A stretch of DNA of 64,000 bases, taken from contig CACZFL010000003.1 in NCBI GenBank assembly GCA_902780525.1, positions 62,001-126,000 on the forward strand, written 5' to 3'. Source of the DNA: an uncultured bacterium (lineage in GTDB: Bacteria > Cyanobacteriota > Vampirovibrionia > Gastranaerophilales > Gastranaerophilaceae). This document shows, one piece after another, positions 7,347 to 17,176 of this stretch; the stretch's first letter is position 1; every line of letters starts with the position of its first letter. The position numbers and the translations under genes are program-made. The notes under the pieces were generated by a model. The model was not told where the DNA came from. It ran no database searches and was given only the letters and a program-made list of their open reading frames with translations.

Positions 7347-9434
7347 ATGGCTAGAAAAACTCCATTAGAGAAAATCAGAAATATTGGTATTGCCGCTCAC
7401 ATTGATGCAGGTAAAACCACTACAACTGAACGTATCCTGTTCTATACAGGTAAAACTCATAAATTAGGTGAAGTTCACGATGGTGCAGCTGTTACCGACT
7501 TTATGGAACAAGAAAGAGAAAGAGGTATCACTATTCAATCAGCTGCAGTTACTGCTGAATGGAAAGGACACCAAATTAACATTATCGACACCCCAGGTCA
7601 CGTTGACTTTACAATCGAAGTTGAACGTTCACTCCGTGTATTAGACGGTGTAATCGCTGTATTCTGTGCAGTTGGTGGTGTTCAGTCACAGTCAGAAACA
7701 GTTTGGAGACAAGCTAACAGATATGAAGTACCTCGTATGGTATTTGTTAATAAAATGGACAGAACCGGTGCTGACTTCTACCGTGTAGTTGATCAAATCA
7801 AAACAAGATTAGGCGGCAATGCTGTTCCTATTCAGTTACCTATCGGTGCAGAAGACAAGTTCACAGGCTTAATTGACCTTATGACTATGAAAGCTGAAAT
7901 CTACACTAATGACTTAGGTACTGATATCAGAGAAGAAGATATTCCTGCTGAACTTGCAGAAAAAGCTAAAGAATATCATGATGCTATGGTTGAAGCTATT
8001 GCAGGTGAAGATGATGATTTGATGGAAAAATTCTTTGAAGATCCTGATTCAATCACTGTTGATGAACTCAGAGCAGGTTTAAGAAAAGCAGTTTGTAACA
8101 ACAAAATCGTTCCTGTATGCTGCGGTACAGCATTCAAGAATAAAGGTGTTCAATTGTTGTTAGATAACGTTGTTTACTATATGCCGTCACCTGTTGATGT
8201 AAAAGCTATCGAAGGTGAACTTGAAGACGGTACTAAAGTTGAAAGACATTCTTCTGACTCAGAACCGTTCTCATCTTTGGCATTCAAAGTTATGACAGAC
8301 CCGTTTGTTGGTCGTTTAACATTTATGAGAATATACTCAGGTGTTATTACTTCAGGTTCATATGTTCTTAACGCTTCTAACGGTAAGAAAGAACGTATTT
8401 CAAGATTAGTTCGTATGTATGCTGATCAAAGACTTGAAGAAACTGAAGTTTATGCTGGTGATATCTGCGCAGCAGTTGGTTTGAAAGATACTACAACAGG
8501 TGATACTCTTTGTGATGAAAAAGCACCTATTATCTTAGAAAAAATCAACTTCCCTGAACCGGTTATCTCAGTTGCTATTGAACCTAAAACAAAAGCTGAC
8601 CAAGATAAAATGGGTATCGCTCTTCAGAAACTTGCTGAAGAAGATCCTTCGTTCAGAGTTAAATCCGATACAGAAACAGGTCAAACAATTATCTCAGGTA
8701 TGGGTGAACTTCACCTGGATATTATCGTTGACCGTATGTTAAGAGAATTCAAGGTAGAAGCTAACATCGGTAAACCGCAGGTTGCTTACCGCGAAACTAT
8801 CAGAGGAAATGCTGATCAGGATTCTAAATTTATCCGTCAGTCAGGTGGTAAAGGTCAATACGGACACTGTAAAGCAAGAATCATGCCTGCAGGCGAAAAC
8901 GAAGGTTTTGTATTTGAAAACAAAATAGTCGGTGGTGCTATTCCGAAAGAATACATCGAACCTGTCAGAAAAGGTATGGAAGAAGCTCTTGAAGGCGGTA
9001 TCTTAGCAGGTTATCCGATGATAGATGTTAAAGTTGAACTTTATGATGGTTCTTACCACGAAGTCGACTCTTCAGAAATGGCATTTAAAATTGCCGGTTC
9101 TATGTGTATTAAAGACGGTTGTAAGAAAGCTCAGCCATGTATCTTAGAACCTATGATGAAAGTTGAAATCGAAATTCCTGATGAGTTCACAGGTACAATT
9201 ATCGGTGACATCTCTCGTCGTAGAGGCCGTGTTGAAGGTCAGGAACCGCAAGGTAACACAGGTAACGTAATCGTTAGAGCAGTTGTTCCTTTGGCAAACA
9301 TGTTTGGTTACGCTACTGACTTACGTTCTAACACTCAGGGTCGTGGTACATTCTCTATGGAATTCCAAAAATACGAACAAGTTCCGGCTAATATCGAAAA
9401 AGAAATTATCGAAAAAGCTGGTGCAAGCAAGTAG
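7347..9434 (+). CDS. fusA: Translation elongation factor G
   Basis: A 695-residue GTPase of normal EF-G length that moves tRNAs and mRNA through the ribosome. G1 is [13 protein letters not shown] (about 17-29), the switch II motif DTPGHVDF and the G4 motif NKMDR are intact, and the EF-G-specific C-terminal domains follow ([16 protein letters not shown], then [10 protein letters not shown]). It stands alone here, not with rpsL, rpsG or tuf. GAAGGA lies upstream of the ATG. The TAG stop is immediately followed in frame by GGG TAA. Confidence 0.98.
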   Translation: MARKTPLEKIRNIGIAAHIDAGKTTTTERILFYTGKTHKLGEVHDGAAVTDFMEQERERGITIQSAAVTAEWKGHQINIIDTPGHVDFTIEVERSLRVLDGVIAVFCAVGGVQSQSETVWRQANRYEVPRMVFVNKMDRTGADFYRVVDQIKTRLGGNAVPIQLPIGAEDKFTGLIDLMTMKAEIYTNDLGTDIREEDIPAELAEKAKEYHDAMVEAIAGEDDDLMEKFFEDPDSITVDELRAGLRKAVCNNKIVPVCCGTAFKNKGVQLLLDNVVYYMPSPVDVKAIEGELEDGTKVERHSSDSEPFSSLAFKVMTDPFVGRLTFMRIYSGVITSGSYVLNASNGKKERISRLVRMYADQRLEETEVYAGDICAAVGLKDTTTGDTLCDEKAPIILEKINFPEPVISVAIEPKTKADQDKMGIALQKLAEEDPSFRVKSDTETGQTIISGMGELHLDIIVDRMLREFKVEANIGKPQVAYRETIRGNADQDSKFIRQSGGKGQYGHCKARIMPAGENEGFVFENKIVGGAIPKEYIEPVRKGMEEALEGGILAGYPMIDVKVELYDGSYHEVDSSEMAFKIAGSMCIKDGCKKAQPCILEPMMKVEIEIPDEFTGTIIGDISRRRGRVEGQEPQGNTGNVIVRAVVPLANMFGYATDLRSNTQGRGTFSMEFQKYEQVPANIEKEIIEKAGASK

Positions 9435-9495
9435 GGGTAAATATATACCTGTATAGAGCGAACGACTAAGACATCTGGCGTAAGCAAGCAGGGAA
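9434..9495 (+). repeat. GGGGTAAA stop-codon motif plus short repeat-like tail
   Basis: GGGGTAAA (9434-9441) overlaps the last base of the fusA TAG. The following bases contain GAGCGAACGACTAAGAC, whose complement GTCTTAGTCGTTCGCTC resembles pieces of the palindrome array at 34.05-34.2 kb. Confidence 0.5.
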
Positions 9496-9507
9496 AATAT
9501 AAAGAAT

Positions 9508-9541
9508 AAAAATAAGGCGGTTTTTACCGCCTTATTTTTTT
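9508..9541. terminator. Bidirectional terminator between fusA and ABC permease
   Basis: A 13-bp perfect stem AAAAATAAGGCGG (9508-9520) with CCGCCTTATTTTT (9527-9539), flanked by T-run and A-run, between convergent genes. Confidence 0.9.
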
Positions 9542-9554
9542 CCAAAAATTTATT

Positions 9555-10427
9555 CTAAATATCGCTGTATTTGTTTTTTTCAAAACAAAGAATATTGATT
9601 AATGAAAATATCATAACAACAATAAGAAGTACAACGGCAAGGGCTGATGCATAGCCTAAGTCAAGATTTTCAAAAGCTCGTTCGTAAATATAGTAAACGA
9701 TGGTTTTTGTAGAATCAAGCGGTCCGCCCTTTGTCATAACATATATTTCTGCAAAAACCTTCATTGCAGAGATTGTACTTATTGTTGAAACAAGTGCAAT
9801 AGTCGGCATAATGTGTGGAATAGTTACAGTAAGATGTTTTCTTAAAAATCCTGCACCGTCGATGTCGCAAGCTTCATAAAGTTCCTGCGGAACACTCATG
9901 AGTGAAGCCAGATAAATCATCATATAGTATCCGATACCTTTCCATATTGTTACAACCGCAACGGAAAACAGTGCCCAGCGTGTATCAATAAGCCAGTTTA
10001 TCGGAGGTATATTAATTAGAGATAGTGCGTAGTTTAAAATACCCTGTCCTGCATAAAGCCATTTGAAAGCAATTGCCGCAACTACTATTGAAACAATTAC
10101 AGGCAAATACAAAAGAATTTTGTATAAAGTTATTCCTCTTATTTTCTGGTTAATTAAAATTGCCAAAAAAAGCGGAAATGTTACAAGAAACGGAACAGCT
10201 ATTACAAGGTACATAAAAGTATTAAACATAACCTTATAAAAAATAGGTTCTTTAAAAAGTTTTGCGTAATTATCAAGACCGTTAAATGTCGGGTTATAAA
10301 TACTTGATGAATAATCAAAGAAACTAAGTCCGAAAGTTTGAAAAAACGGTATAAAAAAGAACACAATTAAAACTGCCGCGGCAGGAAGCAAAAACAAATA
10401 AGGTGTGTATTTTTTATAGTAATTCAT
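9555..10427 (-). CDS. ABC sugar-type transporter permease (MalF/UgpA family)
   Basis: A 290-residue inner-membrane protein with six predicted TM segments, beginning with a hydrophobic helix (PYLFLLPAAAVLIVFFFIPF). The ATPase-contact EAA loop is ELYEACDIDGAGFLRKHLTVTIPHIMPT (about 182-209; E-A-x-x-x-x-G then I-x-x-P). This is the MalF/UgpA half of a carbohydrate importer. It starts 7 bp after recN, with no substrate-binding protein, partner permease or ATPase nearby. A MalG-type partner is at 20000 and a MalF-type paralogue at 26702. Confidence 0.9.
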   Translation of the reverse strand: MNYYKKYTPYLFLLPAAAVLIVFFFIPFFQTFGLSFFDYSSSIYNPTFNGLDNYAKLFKEPIFYKVMFNTFMYLVIAVPFLVTFPLFLAILINQKIRGITLYKILLYLPVIVSIVVAAIAFKWLYAGQGILNYALSLINIPPINWLIDTRWALFSVAVVTIWKGIGYYMMIYLASLMSVPQELYEACDIDGAGFLRKHLTVTIPHIMPTIALVSTISTISAMKVFAEIYVMTKGGPLDSTKTIVYYIYERAFENLDLGYASALAVVLLIVVMIFSLINILCFEKNKYSDI

Positions 10428-10434
10428 TTATTTT

Positions 10435-12090
10435 TTATCCTCCGATCAGCATTTTTGCAAAACTGAGCGACTCTTCATTTATTCCTCCGCTTGCAAGTTC
10501 AGCGATGGCGTTGAGTTTTTGTTCACCTTCCAGAACAGAGATATCGACATTTGTTGTATCATCTTGAGTTTTCTTAACGTAAATGTGTCTGTCTGATTTT
10601 GATGCAATTATAGCCTGATGAGTAATCATAATTATTTGCATATATTTTGCAAGCTCTTTTACTTCATCCGCAACGGATTGGGAAGTTTTACCGGAGATTC
10701 CTGTATCAATTTCATCAAAAATAATTGTATCAATGTTGTCACTTTCTGCAAAAATAGTTTTTATTGCAAGCATAACCCTTGATATTTCACCGCCTGATGC
10801 AACTTTTGCAAGCGGCTTAAGTCCTTCTGATATGTTTGTTGAAATTAAAAACTCAACCTTATCCGAGCCGTTTTTATTAAGTTCGCAGGGTTGAATATCA
10901 ATAACAAACTTAACTTTGGGTAACTCCAATTTTTCAAGTTTTTCCACAATCAGAGAAGAAAGTTCCTGAGCGTATTTCTTACGTTCTTCAGACAATTTTA
11001 AAGCTAAGTTGGTTATCAAAGAATGTTGTTCTTTTATTTTACCCTCGAGTTCTTCAATGTTTTGGGTTGAAAACTCGATGCTGTCAAGCTCTTTTCTTAA
11101 TTTTTCACCTTCTTTTATAACATTTTCCAGCGTTCCGCCGTATTTACGTTTGAGTTTATCGAGCAAGAACAGACGTTCCTGAATATAGTTAATCCTTTCT
11201 TCGTCATTTTCAAGAGATGATGAATAATCTCTCAGGTATGAAGAAATCCCTTTTAGAGAATCGATAGCGCTGATTAAATCGCTTTCAATTTGTTCTAAGT
11301 TATTATCCATGCCGGAGGCTTTGGAAAGGTTTTGTTTAATTTGCAGAAGTCCTTCTAAAATGGAGCCGTCATCACCTGAGATTGACCAGTAAGAAGAACC
11401 TGTAAGCTCTTTGAGTTTTTCAACATTCTCTAAGACAGCTAACTCATTACTTAGCTTTTCATCTTCATTAATATCATTTACCTCTGTGCCTTCTATTTCA
11501 TCAACCTGAAAACGCAGAAACTCAATCTGGTCTTCTGTTTTGCTTGCAGAGTTTTTAAGTTCTTCAAGCTCTGAGAGCATAAGTTTATATTTGTCATATC
11601 CTGCACGATATGTTTCCAAAAGTTCACCGCAGGTATTTTTTGTGTATGAATCCAAAAGAGTTATATGATATTTTGGCTGCAGAAATGAATACGTTTGGTG
11701 CTGCGAATGAATATCCAAAAACATTTCTCTGAAGATTTTTAAAAACTCCTGATTTACAAGAGAACCGTTTACTCTAGCTCTGCTCGATGTTTGGGTAATT
11801 TCTCGTGATAAAATTATTTCTTCACCAAAACTTTCGATTCCGTATTCATCAAAAAGAGCTGATACATCTTGTTTTTTATTAAGAATGGTAACTTCAATAA
11901 GTGCTTTATCTGTATCTGTTTTAATTACTTCTTTATTAGCTGCTTTACCCCCGAAAGCAATATCAATAGCATTAATCAAGATGCTTTTTCCTGCGCCTGT
12001 TTCACCGGTGATTATATTTAATCCGTTTGACAGGTCAAGCTCAAGTTCGTCTATTAAAATATAGTTTTTTATGTAAATCCTTGATAACAT
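10435..12090 (-). CDS. recN: DNA repair protein RecN
   Basis: A 551-residue SMC-like ATPase that acts in double-strand break repair. Walker A is GETGAGKS (about 30-37), a central coiled coil runs about 150-370, the signature is VASGGEISR and Walker B is IIFDEIDTGISG near residue 455. Length matches the family. It starts 10 bp after the TPR gene and ends 7 bp before the permease, all on the minus strand, so the three are probably one transcript although functions look unrelated. Confidence 0.97.
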   Translation of the reverse strand: MLSRIYIKNYILIDELELDLSNGLNIITGETGAGKSILINAIDIAFGGKAANKEVIKTDTDKALIEVTILNKKQDVSALFDEYGIESFGEEIILSREITQTSSRARVNGSLVNQEFLKIFREMFLDIHSQHQTYSFLQPKYHITLLDSYTKNTCGELLETYRAGYDKYKLMLSELEELKNSASKTEDQIEFLRFQVDEIEGTEVNDINEDEKLSNELAVLENVEKLKELTGSSYWSISGDDGSILEGLLQIKQNLSKASGMDNNLEQIESDLISAIDSLKGISSYLRDYSSSLENDEERINYIQERLFLLDKLKRKYGGTLENVIKEGEKLRKELDSIEFSTQNIEELEGKIKEQHSLITNLALKLSEERKKYAQELSSLIVEKLEKLELPKVKFVIDIQPCELNKNGSDKVEFLISTNISEGLKPLAKVASGGEISRVMLAIKTIFAESDNIDTIIFDEIDTGISGKTSQSVADEVKELAKYMQIIMITHQAIIASKSDRHIYVKKTQDDTTNVDISVLEGEQKLNAIAELASGGINEESLSFAKMLIGG

Positions 12091-12100
12091 CTTTTAAATA

Positions 12101-13282
12101 CTATTCCTCATCACTATTATCTTCGGAGAAATCGTCTTCATACTCTTCGTCATCTTCGTATTCATCATCTTCGGAATCATCTTCATCCCATTCGGATTCG
12201 TCCGATTCATCAGAATTATCGTATTCTTCGTATTCATTTTCTTCATCATATTCTTCCTCCTCATCGGCTTCGTAGTCTTCTTCCTGTTCGTCAAAGCTTT
12301 CGTCGTTTTCATCTTCCTTATATTCTTCAACTTCATGTTCTGGTTCAAGGTCTTCGTGTTTGCCGATTTTTTTACTAATGGAATCGAATTCATTTTTTAC
12401 TGCATCTTTTGGATAAGAAAGGGTATAAGGATTCTGCAGAGCGTGTTTAAGAGTGTCATAATATTTCTCGGAATCTCCTATAAACTTATATACCCTTGCA
12501 AGACAGTAGAACAAGTCACCGTTTTCTTCTTTTTCAAGTGCAGTATGTAAAATTTCTAAAATTTCTTCAGCTTCGTTGTTTTTAAGACATATTTTTACAA
12601 GAAGTTTGTATGCTTCGCAATCAGCAGGATTGAACTGAATGGTTTTCTTTAAATATTCTTTCGCTTCTTCATCATTACCGTTTTTAAATGCTATTGAACC
12701 GAGGTTAAAATATGCCCAGCTGTAATCCGGAGATACTTCAAGAACTTTTTTGTAACTGTCAATTGCAAAGTTTATAAGTCCGTCATTTTGATAAATATAT
12801 CCGAGATAAAAATATGCATAAACGTCTTTAGGATTAATTGCAACAGCTTTTTGAAAATTGTCGAGAGCCTTATTCTTTTCACCCTTATTGTAATAACAAA
12901 GCCCGAGGTTAAAGTAGCAATTTGGGTCATTGGGGTCTGTTTTAAGAACTTCTTTAAAACATTTTTCTGCTTCATCCCACTCCTTAAGATCAACAAGAAC
13001 TTCGCCTAAATTATAATAGAAATCTTCTTGTGGAGAGATTTCAATTGCTTTTTTATAGACTTCTTTGGCTTTTTCAAACTTTTTGAGTTTTTCGTAAACA
13101 ATACCAAGGTTGTAATGAAGTTCGGCATCTTCAGGAAAATATTTGCAAAGGTATTCCAGATTTCCTTCAGCTTCTTCATTAAATCCGTTATTTACAAGTA
13201 TAAAAGAGAGCTCTCTTCTTGCCTGAAAATTAGAAGGATCCTCTTTTAGCAAAGCCTGTAATGTTTCTATATCATTCCCCAT
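12101..13282 (-). CDS. TPR-repeat protein with long acidic C-terminal tail
   Basis: A 393-residue protein; I start at the ATG at 13282 (MGNDIETLQALL), since a TATAAT box lies six bases upstream and the longer frame would run through the promoter. Residues about 1-270 are at least seven TPR units (for example AELHYNLGIVYEKLKKFEKAKEVYKKAIEISP as helix pairs), a protein-binding scaffold. Residues about 310-393 are nearly all Asp and Glu with some Tyr and Ser. No signal peptide, so probably cytoplasmic. Partners unknown. Confidence 0.85.
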   Translation of the reverse strand: MGNDIETLQALLKEDPSNFQARRELSFILVNNGFNEEAEGNLEYLCKYFPEDAELHYNLGIVYEKLKKFEKAKEVYKKAIEISPQEDFYYNLGEVLVDLKEWDEAEKCFKEVLKTDPNDPNCYFNLGLCYYNKGEKNKALDNFQKAVAINPKDVYAYFYLGYIYQNDGLINFAIDSYKKVLEVSPDYSWAYFNLGSIAFKNGNDEEAKEYLKKTIQFNPADCEAYKLLVKICLKNNEAEEILEILHTALEKEENGDLFYCLARVYKFIGDSEKYYDTLKHALQNPYTLSYPKDAVKNEFDSISKKIGKHEDLEPEHEVEEYKEDENDESFDEQEEDYEADEEEEYDEENEYEEYDNSDESDESEWDEDDSEDDEYEDDEEYEDDFSEDNSDEE

Positions 13283-13288
13283 AATTAG

Positions 13289-13317
13289 ATTATACCAAGT
13301 GTAGCCGAGTAAGTAAA
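13289..13317 (-). promoter_or_regulatory. Leaderless-type promoter of the TPR gene
   Basis: On the minus strand: TTTACT (13317-13312), 17 bp, TATAAT (13294-13289), six bases, ATG at 13282. It is back to back with the hxlR-like promoter. Confidence 0.65.
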
Positions 13318-13322
13318 TAATC

Positions 13323-13351
13323 TTCACACGTTATTTAAATAATGCTATAAT
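13323..13351 (+). promoter_or_regulatory. Leaderless-type promoter of the HxlR gene
   Basis: TTCACA (13323-13328), 17 bp, TATAAT (13346-13351), six bases, ATG at 13358. No ribosome binding site is present. The 75-bp divergent region contains both promoters and could be autoregulated by the HxlR protein. Confidence 0.65.
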
Positions 13352-13357
13352 TATTCT

Positions 13358-13699
13358 ATGGACTTTAAAGACTTGTCATCAAATCCGGTAGCGGTAATTT
13401 TGCAGCTGGTGGGAGCTAAATGGAAAATGTTGATAGTAACAAATCTCTTAAAAAAAGAGATGAGGTTTTGTGAACTTAAAAAGAAACTTGGCTGTACTGC
13501 AAAAGTGCTTACTGCCTGTTTAAAAGAAATGGAAGAAGACGGTCTGATAATCAGGGAAGTTGATGAAAAAGAAGCCAACAGAGTAGAGTATTATCTGACA
13601 GATATAGGATATACTCTTAAACCCGTAGTTGAATCTATGCAAAAATGGGGAAAAGAGTATAAACGCTTAAGAAAACTGATGGAAAGGTATGGTGGATAA
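13358..13699 (+). CDS. HxlR-family winged-helix transcriptional regulator
   Basis: A 113-residue protein with the HxlR/MarR-like winged helix: WKMLIVTNLLKKEMRFCELKKKLGCTAKVLTACLKEMEEDGLIIRE then the wing RVEYYLTDIGYTLKPVV. HxlR proteins act as dimers, often responding to electrophiles or redox state, and several lack the N-terminal cysteine; here the nearest cysteines are in FCELKKKLGC. It is directly followed by an MBL-fold hydrolase (stop and start abut), so it probably regulates that operon. Confidence 0.9.
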   Translation: MDFKDLSSNPVAVILQLVGAKWKMLIVTNLLKKEMRFCELKKKLGCTAKVLTACLKEMEEDGLIIREVDEKEANRVEYYLTDIGYTLKPVVESMQKWGKEYKRLRKLMERYGG

Positions 13700-14362
13700 A
13701 TGAATATACGTTATTTGGGACACAGTGCGTTTGAGATTACTACAAAAGGAAAAAAGATACTTATAGACCCATTCTTGGCATGCATGCCAAATTATAAACC
13801 GGAAAATATTTATGATATTTTTGTAACCCACGGGCATGGAGACCATTTGGGCAGTGCGATAAACATATCATCAGAAATGGGAGCTCCGATTACAACGGTT
13901 TTTGAGCTTGCAAATTATTGTGCAAAAAAAGGAGCAAGAACTATTGATATGGGTCTTGGTGCATGGAAAGATTACAGCTGGGGGAGAGCAATTCTTGTTC
14001 CTGCATTTCATTCGAGTTCAACGCCAGATGGTCAATATGGCGGTTGCCCCTGCGGAATTGTTTTTGAAATTGAAGGAAAAACGATTTACCATGCCGGAGA
14101 TACATGTTTAAATTATGAAATGAAGATGATAGGCGAGGTTTATCAACCTGATATTGTTATGCTTCCAATTGGCGGAAAATACACAATGGATATAGAACAT
14201 GCGGTTATTGCTGCAAAATGGCTTCAGGCAGCTGAGGTTATCCCAATGCATTACAATACGTTTGACCAAATAAGCACAGATGTTGAAGATTTTAAGAGAG
14301 AAATAAGAGGAATAGGCAAAGCACCTGCGGTTCTTCCCGTGGACGGCGTTTTGCAATATTAG
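13700..14362 (+). CDS. UPF0173-family metallo-beta-lactamase-fold hydrolase
   Basis: A 220-residue metal-dependent hydrolase. THGHGDHLG (about 44-52) is the HxHxDH metal motif, HAGDT (about 131-135) a further ligand, and MHYNTF holds the last histidine. It begins MNIRYLGHSAFEI, as UPF0173 proteins do. The physiological substrate of this family is not established. The ATG directly follows the HxlR stop codon, implying coupled translation. Confidence 0.9.
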   Translation: MNIRYLGHSAFEITTKGKKILIDPFLACMPNYKPENIYDIFVTHGHGDHLGSAINISSEMGAPITTVFELANYCAKKGARTIDMGLGAWKDYSWGRAILVPAFHSSSTPDGQYGGCPCGIVFEIEGKTIYHAGDTCLNYEMKMIGEVYQPDIVMLPIGGKYTMDIEHAVIAAKWLQAAEVIPMHYNTFDQISTDVEDFKREIRGIGKAPAVLPVDGVLQY

Positions 14363-14501
14363 GTGATAAAAAAGTCAGGTGTAATCTGCCTGGGCGTATC
14401 TTTTTGCTTAAAAGTTACCCCTGCTTAAAATATCTTAACTATTTGAAATAGTAATATACTTAGGTTATCATTATTATTGAGTAATAGTGCGTGGGGAAGC
14501 A

Positions 14502-16064
14502 ATGGAAAATAATTATTTTGCACTTTTGTCTAATGATATGAAGAAATTATGGAACGGGCTTGACGGAGCGCAAAAGTTCGGCATGCTTGTTTTAATAATT
14601 TTGACTTTTATAGTGGCAGCGTTTTTCCTGGCAAAGGCAATGGAGCCGGATTGGGTTGTTTTGTATTCGGATTTAAGTGAAATTGATACATTAAATATTG
14701 TTGAAGGAATGAAGAAAAACGGGTTCAGATATAAAATCTCAGAAGACCACAAATCTGTTTTAGTTCCTTCAAAATTCAAAGACGAAATGCGTGTCTTTGT
14801 TGCAGAAAACGATTTAATAAAAAGCAAAGATTCAGGCTTTGAGCTTTTGGATAACATGCCGCTCGGCTCAACAGATTTTAAAAATAAACTAACAAGACAA
14901 AGAATTTTCCAGGGAGAGTTGGTTCGTTCAATAGAAAAAATAGAAGGTATTAGTTTTGCAAGAGTTCAGATTGCAGAACCGGAGCGTTCCATTTTTGATG
15001 ATAGCGATGCAAAACCAACAGCATCAGTTATTTTAGTGCTTGAACCGGGACATAAGATTACAAGCGAACAGATAAAAGCTGTTAAGAATTTGGTTGCATA
15101 TTCAATTCCGAGAATGACTCCTGATGAGGTATTTATTACGGACCAGAGCGGTAACAATTTATCTGATGAAACATCAAAAAGCTCTACTGACATGGAAAGC
15201 TTCAAAAGTAATCTTGAAAAAGAAACAGCAAAAAAAGTTTCAACCGTTTTGGAAAAAATAGTCGGTAAAGGAAACGTAACAGTTCAGGTTAACACCGATA
15301 TAGACTTTAACTCTGCCAAGGCAACAATAGAAAGCTATATTCCTTTAGCAGATGATAAAGGTACCGGTGTTATGACAAGTTCTCAGACAGAAACAGAAAC
15401 ATATGAAAATCCGAACAATGTTCAAAATCCGCAAAACCTGACACCGCCTGTTACTGCAAGCAGAAATTTAAATTATACAAAACAAAAAACATCTGTTAAT
15501 TACAGTGTATCAAAAGAAGTTAAGCAGGTGGTATATGCGCCGGGTACAATTAAGAGAATGTCAATAGCAGTTGCAATAAACAAGGTTCTTACTGATACAG
15601 AAAAAGACGAAGTTAAAAATCTTGTACAGTCTGCTGCCGGAGTGGACTTTTCAAGGGGTGACACAATCTCTATTTCAGGTCTTCAGTTTGAGGGTGTTGT
15701 GGTTGACAGACAGGCACAGGAAGACTTTAACCGTCAGTATCAACAGCAGCAGCTATTATACTTTATTGGTTCTTCTGTAGTACCGCTTATTATCATCTTA
15801 TTGATGGGCAGCTTTGCATTGTTGATTTTAAAGAACTTTGTTAACAAAATGCCGTCAGCAAAAAGGATTGAGCGTAAGTTAGAAGAAATGCAGGAGCCTT
15901 TGGTTGAAGAGGTTGAACCGGAAGAAGATTCCTCGGGAATCGTTTTGGATAAGAAAGAGATACGGTCACAAAAAGACCAGAATATTAATGAGTTAAATGA
16001 AGCGGTAATGACAGCACCGGAAGAAGCTGCGAAATTACTGGTTTCGTACATTAAAGGCAGTTAG
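14502..16064 (+). CDS. fliF: Flagellar MS-ring protein FliF
   Basis: A 520-residue protein that forms the membrane ring on which the flagellar basal body is built. TM1 is near residues 20-45 (FGMLVLIILTFIVAAFFLA), ring-building motifs follow (MPLGSTDFKNKLTRQRIFQGELVRSIEKIEGI), then a long periplasmic loop, and TM2 near 415-440 (YFIGSSVVPLIIILLMGSFALLIL), with a cytoplasmic FliG-binding tail. I start at the ATG with GGGGAAG upstream rather than the GTG 15 bases earlier. First gene of fliF-fliG-fliH-fliI; fliE is not adjacent. Confidence 0.95.
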   Translation: MENNYFALLSNDMKKLWNGLDGAQKFGMLVLIILTFIVAAFFLAKAMEPDWVVLYSDLSEIDTLNIVEGMKKNGFRYKISEDHKSVLVPSKFKDEMRVFVAENDLIKSKDSGFELLDNMPLGSTDFKNKLTRQRIFQGELVRSIEKIEGISFARVQIAEPERSIFDDSDAKPTASVILVLEPGHKITSEQIKAVKNLVAYSIPRMTPDEVFITDQSGNNLSDETSKSSTDMESFKSNLEKETAKKVSTVLEKIVGKGNVTVQVNTDIDFNSAKATIESYIPLADDKGTGVMTSSQTETETYENPNNVQNPQNLTPPVTASRNLNYTKQKTSVNYSVSKEVKQVVYAPGTIKRMSIAVAINKVLTDTEKDEVKNLVQSAAGVDFSRGDTISISGLQFEGVVVDRQAQEDFNRQYQQQQLLYFIGSSVVPLIIILLMGSFALLILKNFVNKMPSAKRIERKLEEMQEPLVEEVEPEEDSSGIVLDKKEIRSQKDQNINELNEAVMTAPEEAAKLLVSYIKGS

Positions 16065-16076
16065 GAAGGGAGGATA

Positions 16077-16118
16077 GTGAGCTAAGTTAATAAGAAAAAT
16101 GCTTATTCGCTTATTCAC
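16077..16118. repeat. Imperfect palindrome between fliF and fliG
   Basis: GTGAGCTAAGTTAATAAG (16077-16094) pairs imperfectly with CTTATTCGCTTATTCAC (16102-16118). It ends eight bases before the fliG ATG and occupies the place where a ribosome binding site would be expected. Its 3' flank TCACTTCGTT resembles flanks of the palindromes in the 34 kb array. Confidence 0.6.
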
Positions 16119-16126
16119 TTCGTTAA

Positions 16127-17176
16127 ATGGGCATAGAGGAAATAAAAAAAGCTAAAGAAGAATCGAAAAAGGTCATAACCAGACCGAGCCAAAAGGTTGC
16201 GGCCCTTCTTATTGCACTTGGTCCTGCAACAGCATCCGAAATTCTTAAGAATATTAAAGATGATGATTTACTGGAACAGTTAACTCTTGATATTGCAAAT
16301 CTCGGAAAAGTTCCTGATGAAGATTTGAATGACGTTTTAAATGAGTTTAAAGCGGTATTCAAAGCTAAAAACTTTGTTGCATCAGGCGGTGTAAACTATG
16401 CTAAACAGTTACTTGCTCAGGCGTACGGTGATTCGGAAGCCGCAAAAATGCTTGAAAAAGTTAACTCAATGGTTAACACAAACCCGTTCTATTTCCTTAA
16501 CGAAGCAGACCCGCAGCAACTGGCTAACACGTTTGCAACAGAGAACCCACAGTTGTTGGCGTTGATTTTGGCATACATCAGACCGGAGCTTGCAGCTCAG
16601 GTATTATCATTCCTGCCACCTGATATTCAGGCAATAGTATCTATGAAGATTGCTGATATGACACCGACAAACCCGGAAATTCTTTCAACAATTGAAGATA
16701 TCGTAGAAAGGAAATTCTCTGCCCTGCTTGTTCAGGACTTCTCAAATGCAGGTGGCGTAGAATCTTTGGCAAATATCTTGAACTGCTGCGACCGTGGTAC
16801 AGAAAAGAATATTATGGAATGGCTTGATATTGAAAACCAGGAAATGGCTCAACAGGTTCGTGACTTGATGTTCGTATTTGAAGACATCATTATTCTTGAT
16901 GACCGTGCCATTCAGAGAACACTTCGTGAAATTGATACCAAAGAGCTTGCGATTGCTCTTAAAGGTACAAAAGACGAAATCAAAGATAAAATCTTTAATA
17001 ACATGTCTGAAAGAGCAAGGCAGATGCTTCAGGATGATATGGAATACCTTGGACCTGTTCGTGCAAAAGAAGTTCAGGATGCTCAAACAAACGTTGTTTC
17101 TGCCATCAGAAATCTTGAAGCTACAGGTGAAATTACAATTACCCGTGCAAGTGTTGAGGATGAATTAATTGAGTAG
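16127..17176 (+). CDS. fliG: Flagellar motor switch protein FliG
   Basis: A 349-residue switch-complex protein that couples stator torque to the rotor and binds FliF and FliM. SQKVAALLIALGPATASEILKNI is the N-terminal FliF-binding region; the middle domain contains the EHPQ-like segment TENPQLLALILAYI; the C-terminal torque helix includes DDRAIQRTLREIDTKELAIALK. Length is normal. No Shine-Dalgarno precedes the ATG, only the palindrome at 16077, so translation may depend on fliF. It overlaps fliH by 8 bases. Confidence 0.95.
   Translation: MGIEEIKKAKEESKKVITRPSQKVAALLIALGPATASEILKNIKDDDLLEQLTLDIANLGKVPDEDLNDVLNEFKAVFKAKNFVASGGVNYAKQLLAQAYGDSEAAKMLEKVNSMVNTNPFYFLNEADPQQLANTFATENPQLLALILAYIRPELAAQVLSFLPPDIQAIVSMKIADMTPTNPEILSTIEDIVERKFSALLVQDFSNAGGVESLANILNCCDRGTEKNIMEWLDIENQEMAQQVRDLMFVFEDIIILDDRAIQRTLREIDTKELAIALKGTKDEIKDKIFNNMSERARQMLQDDMEYLGPVRAKEVQDAQTNVVSAIRNLEATGEITITRASVEDELIE

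Noticed and set aside
12027-12275. Plus-strand Ser-rich frame
   Set aside because: It is the complement of the Asp/Glu repeat tail of the TPR gene; the composition is an artefact.
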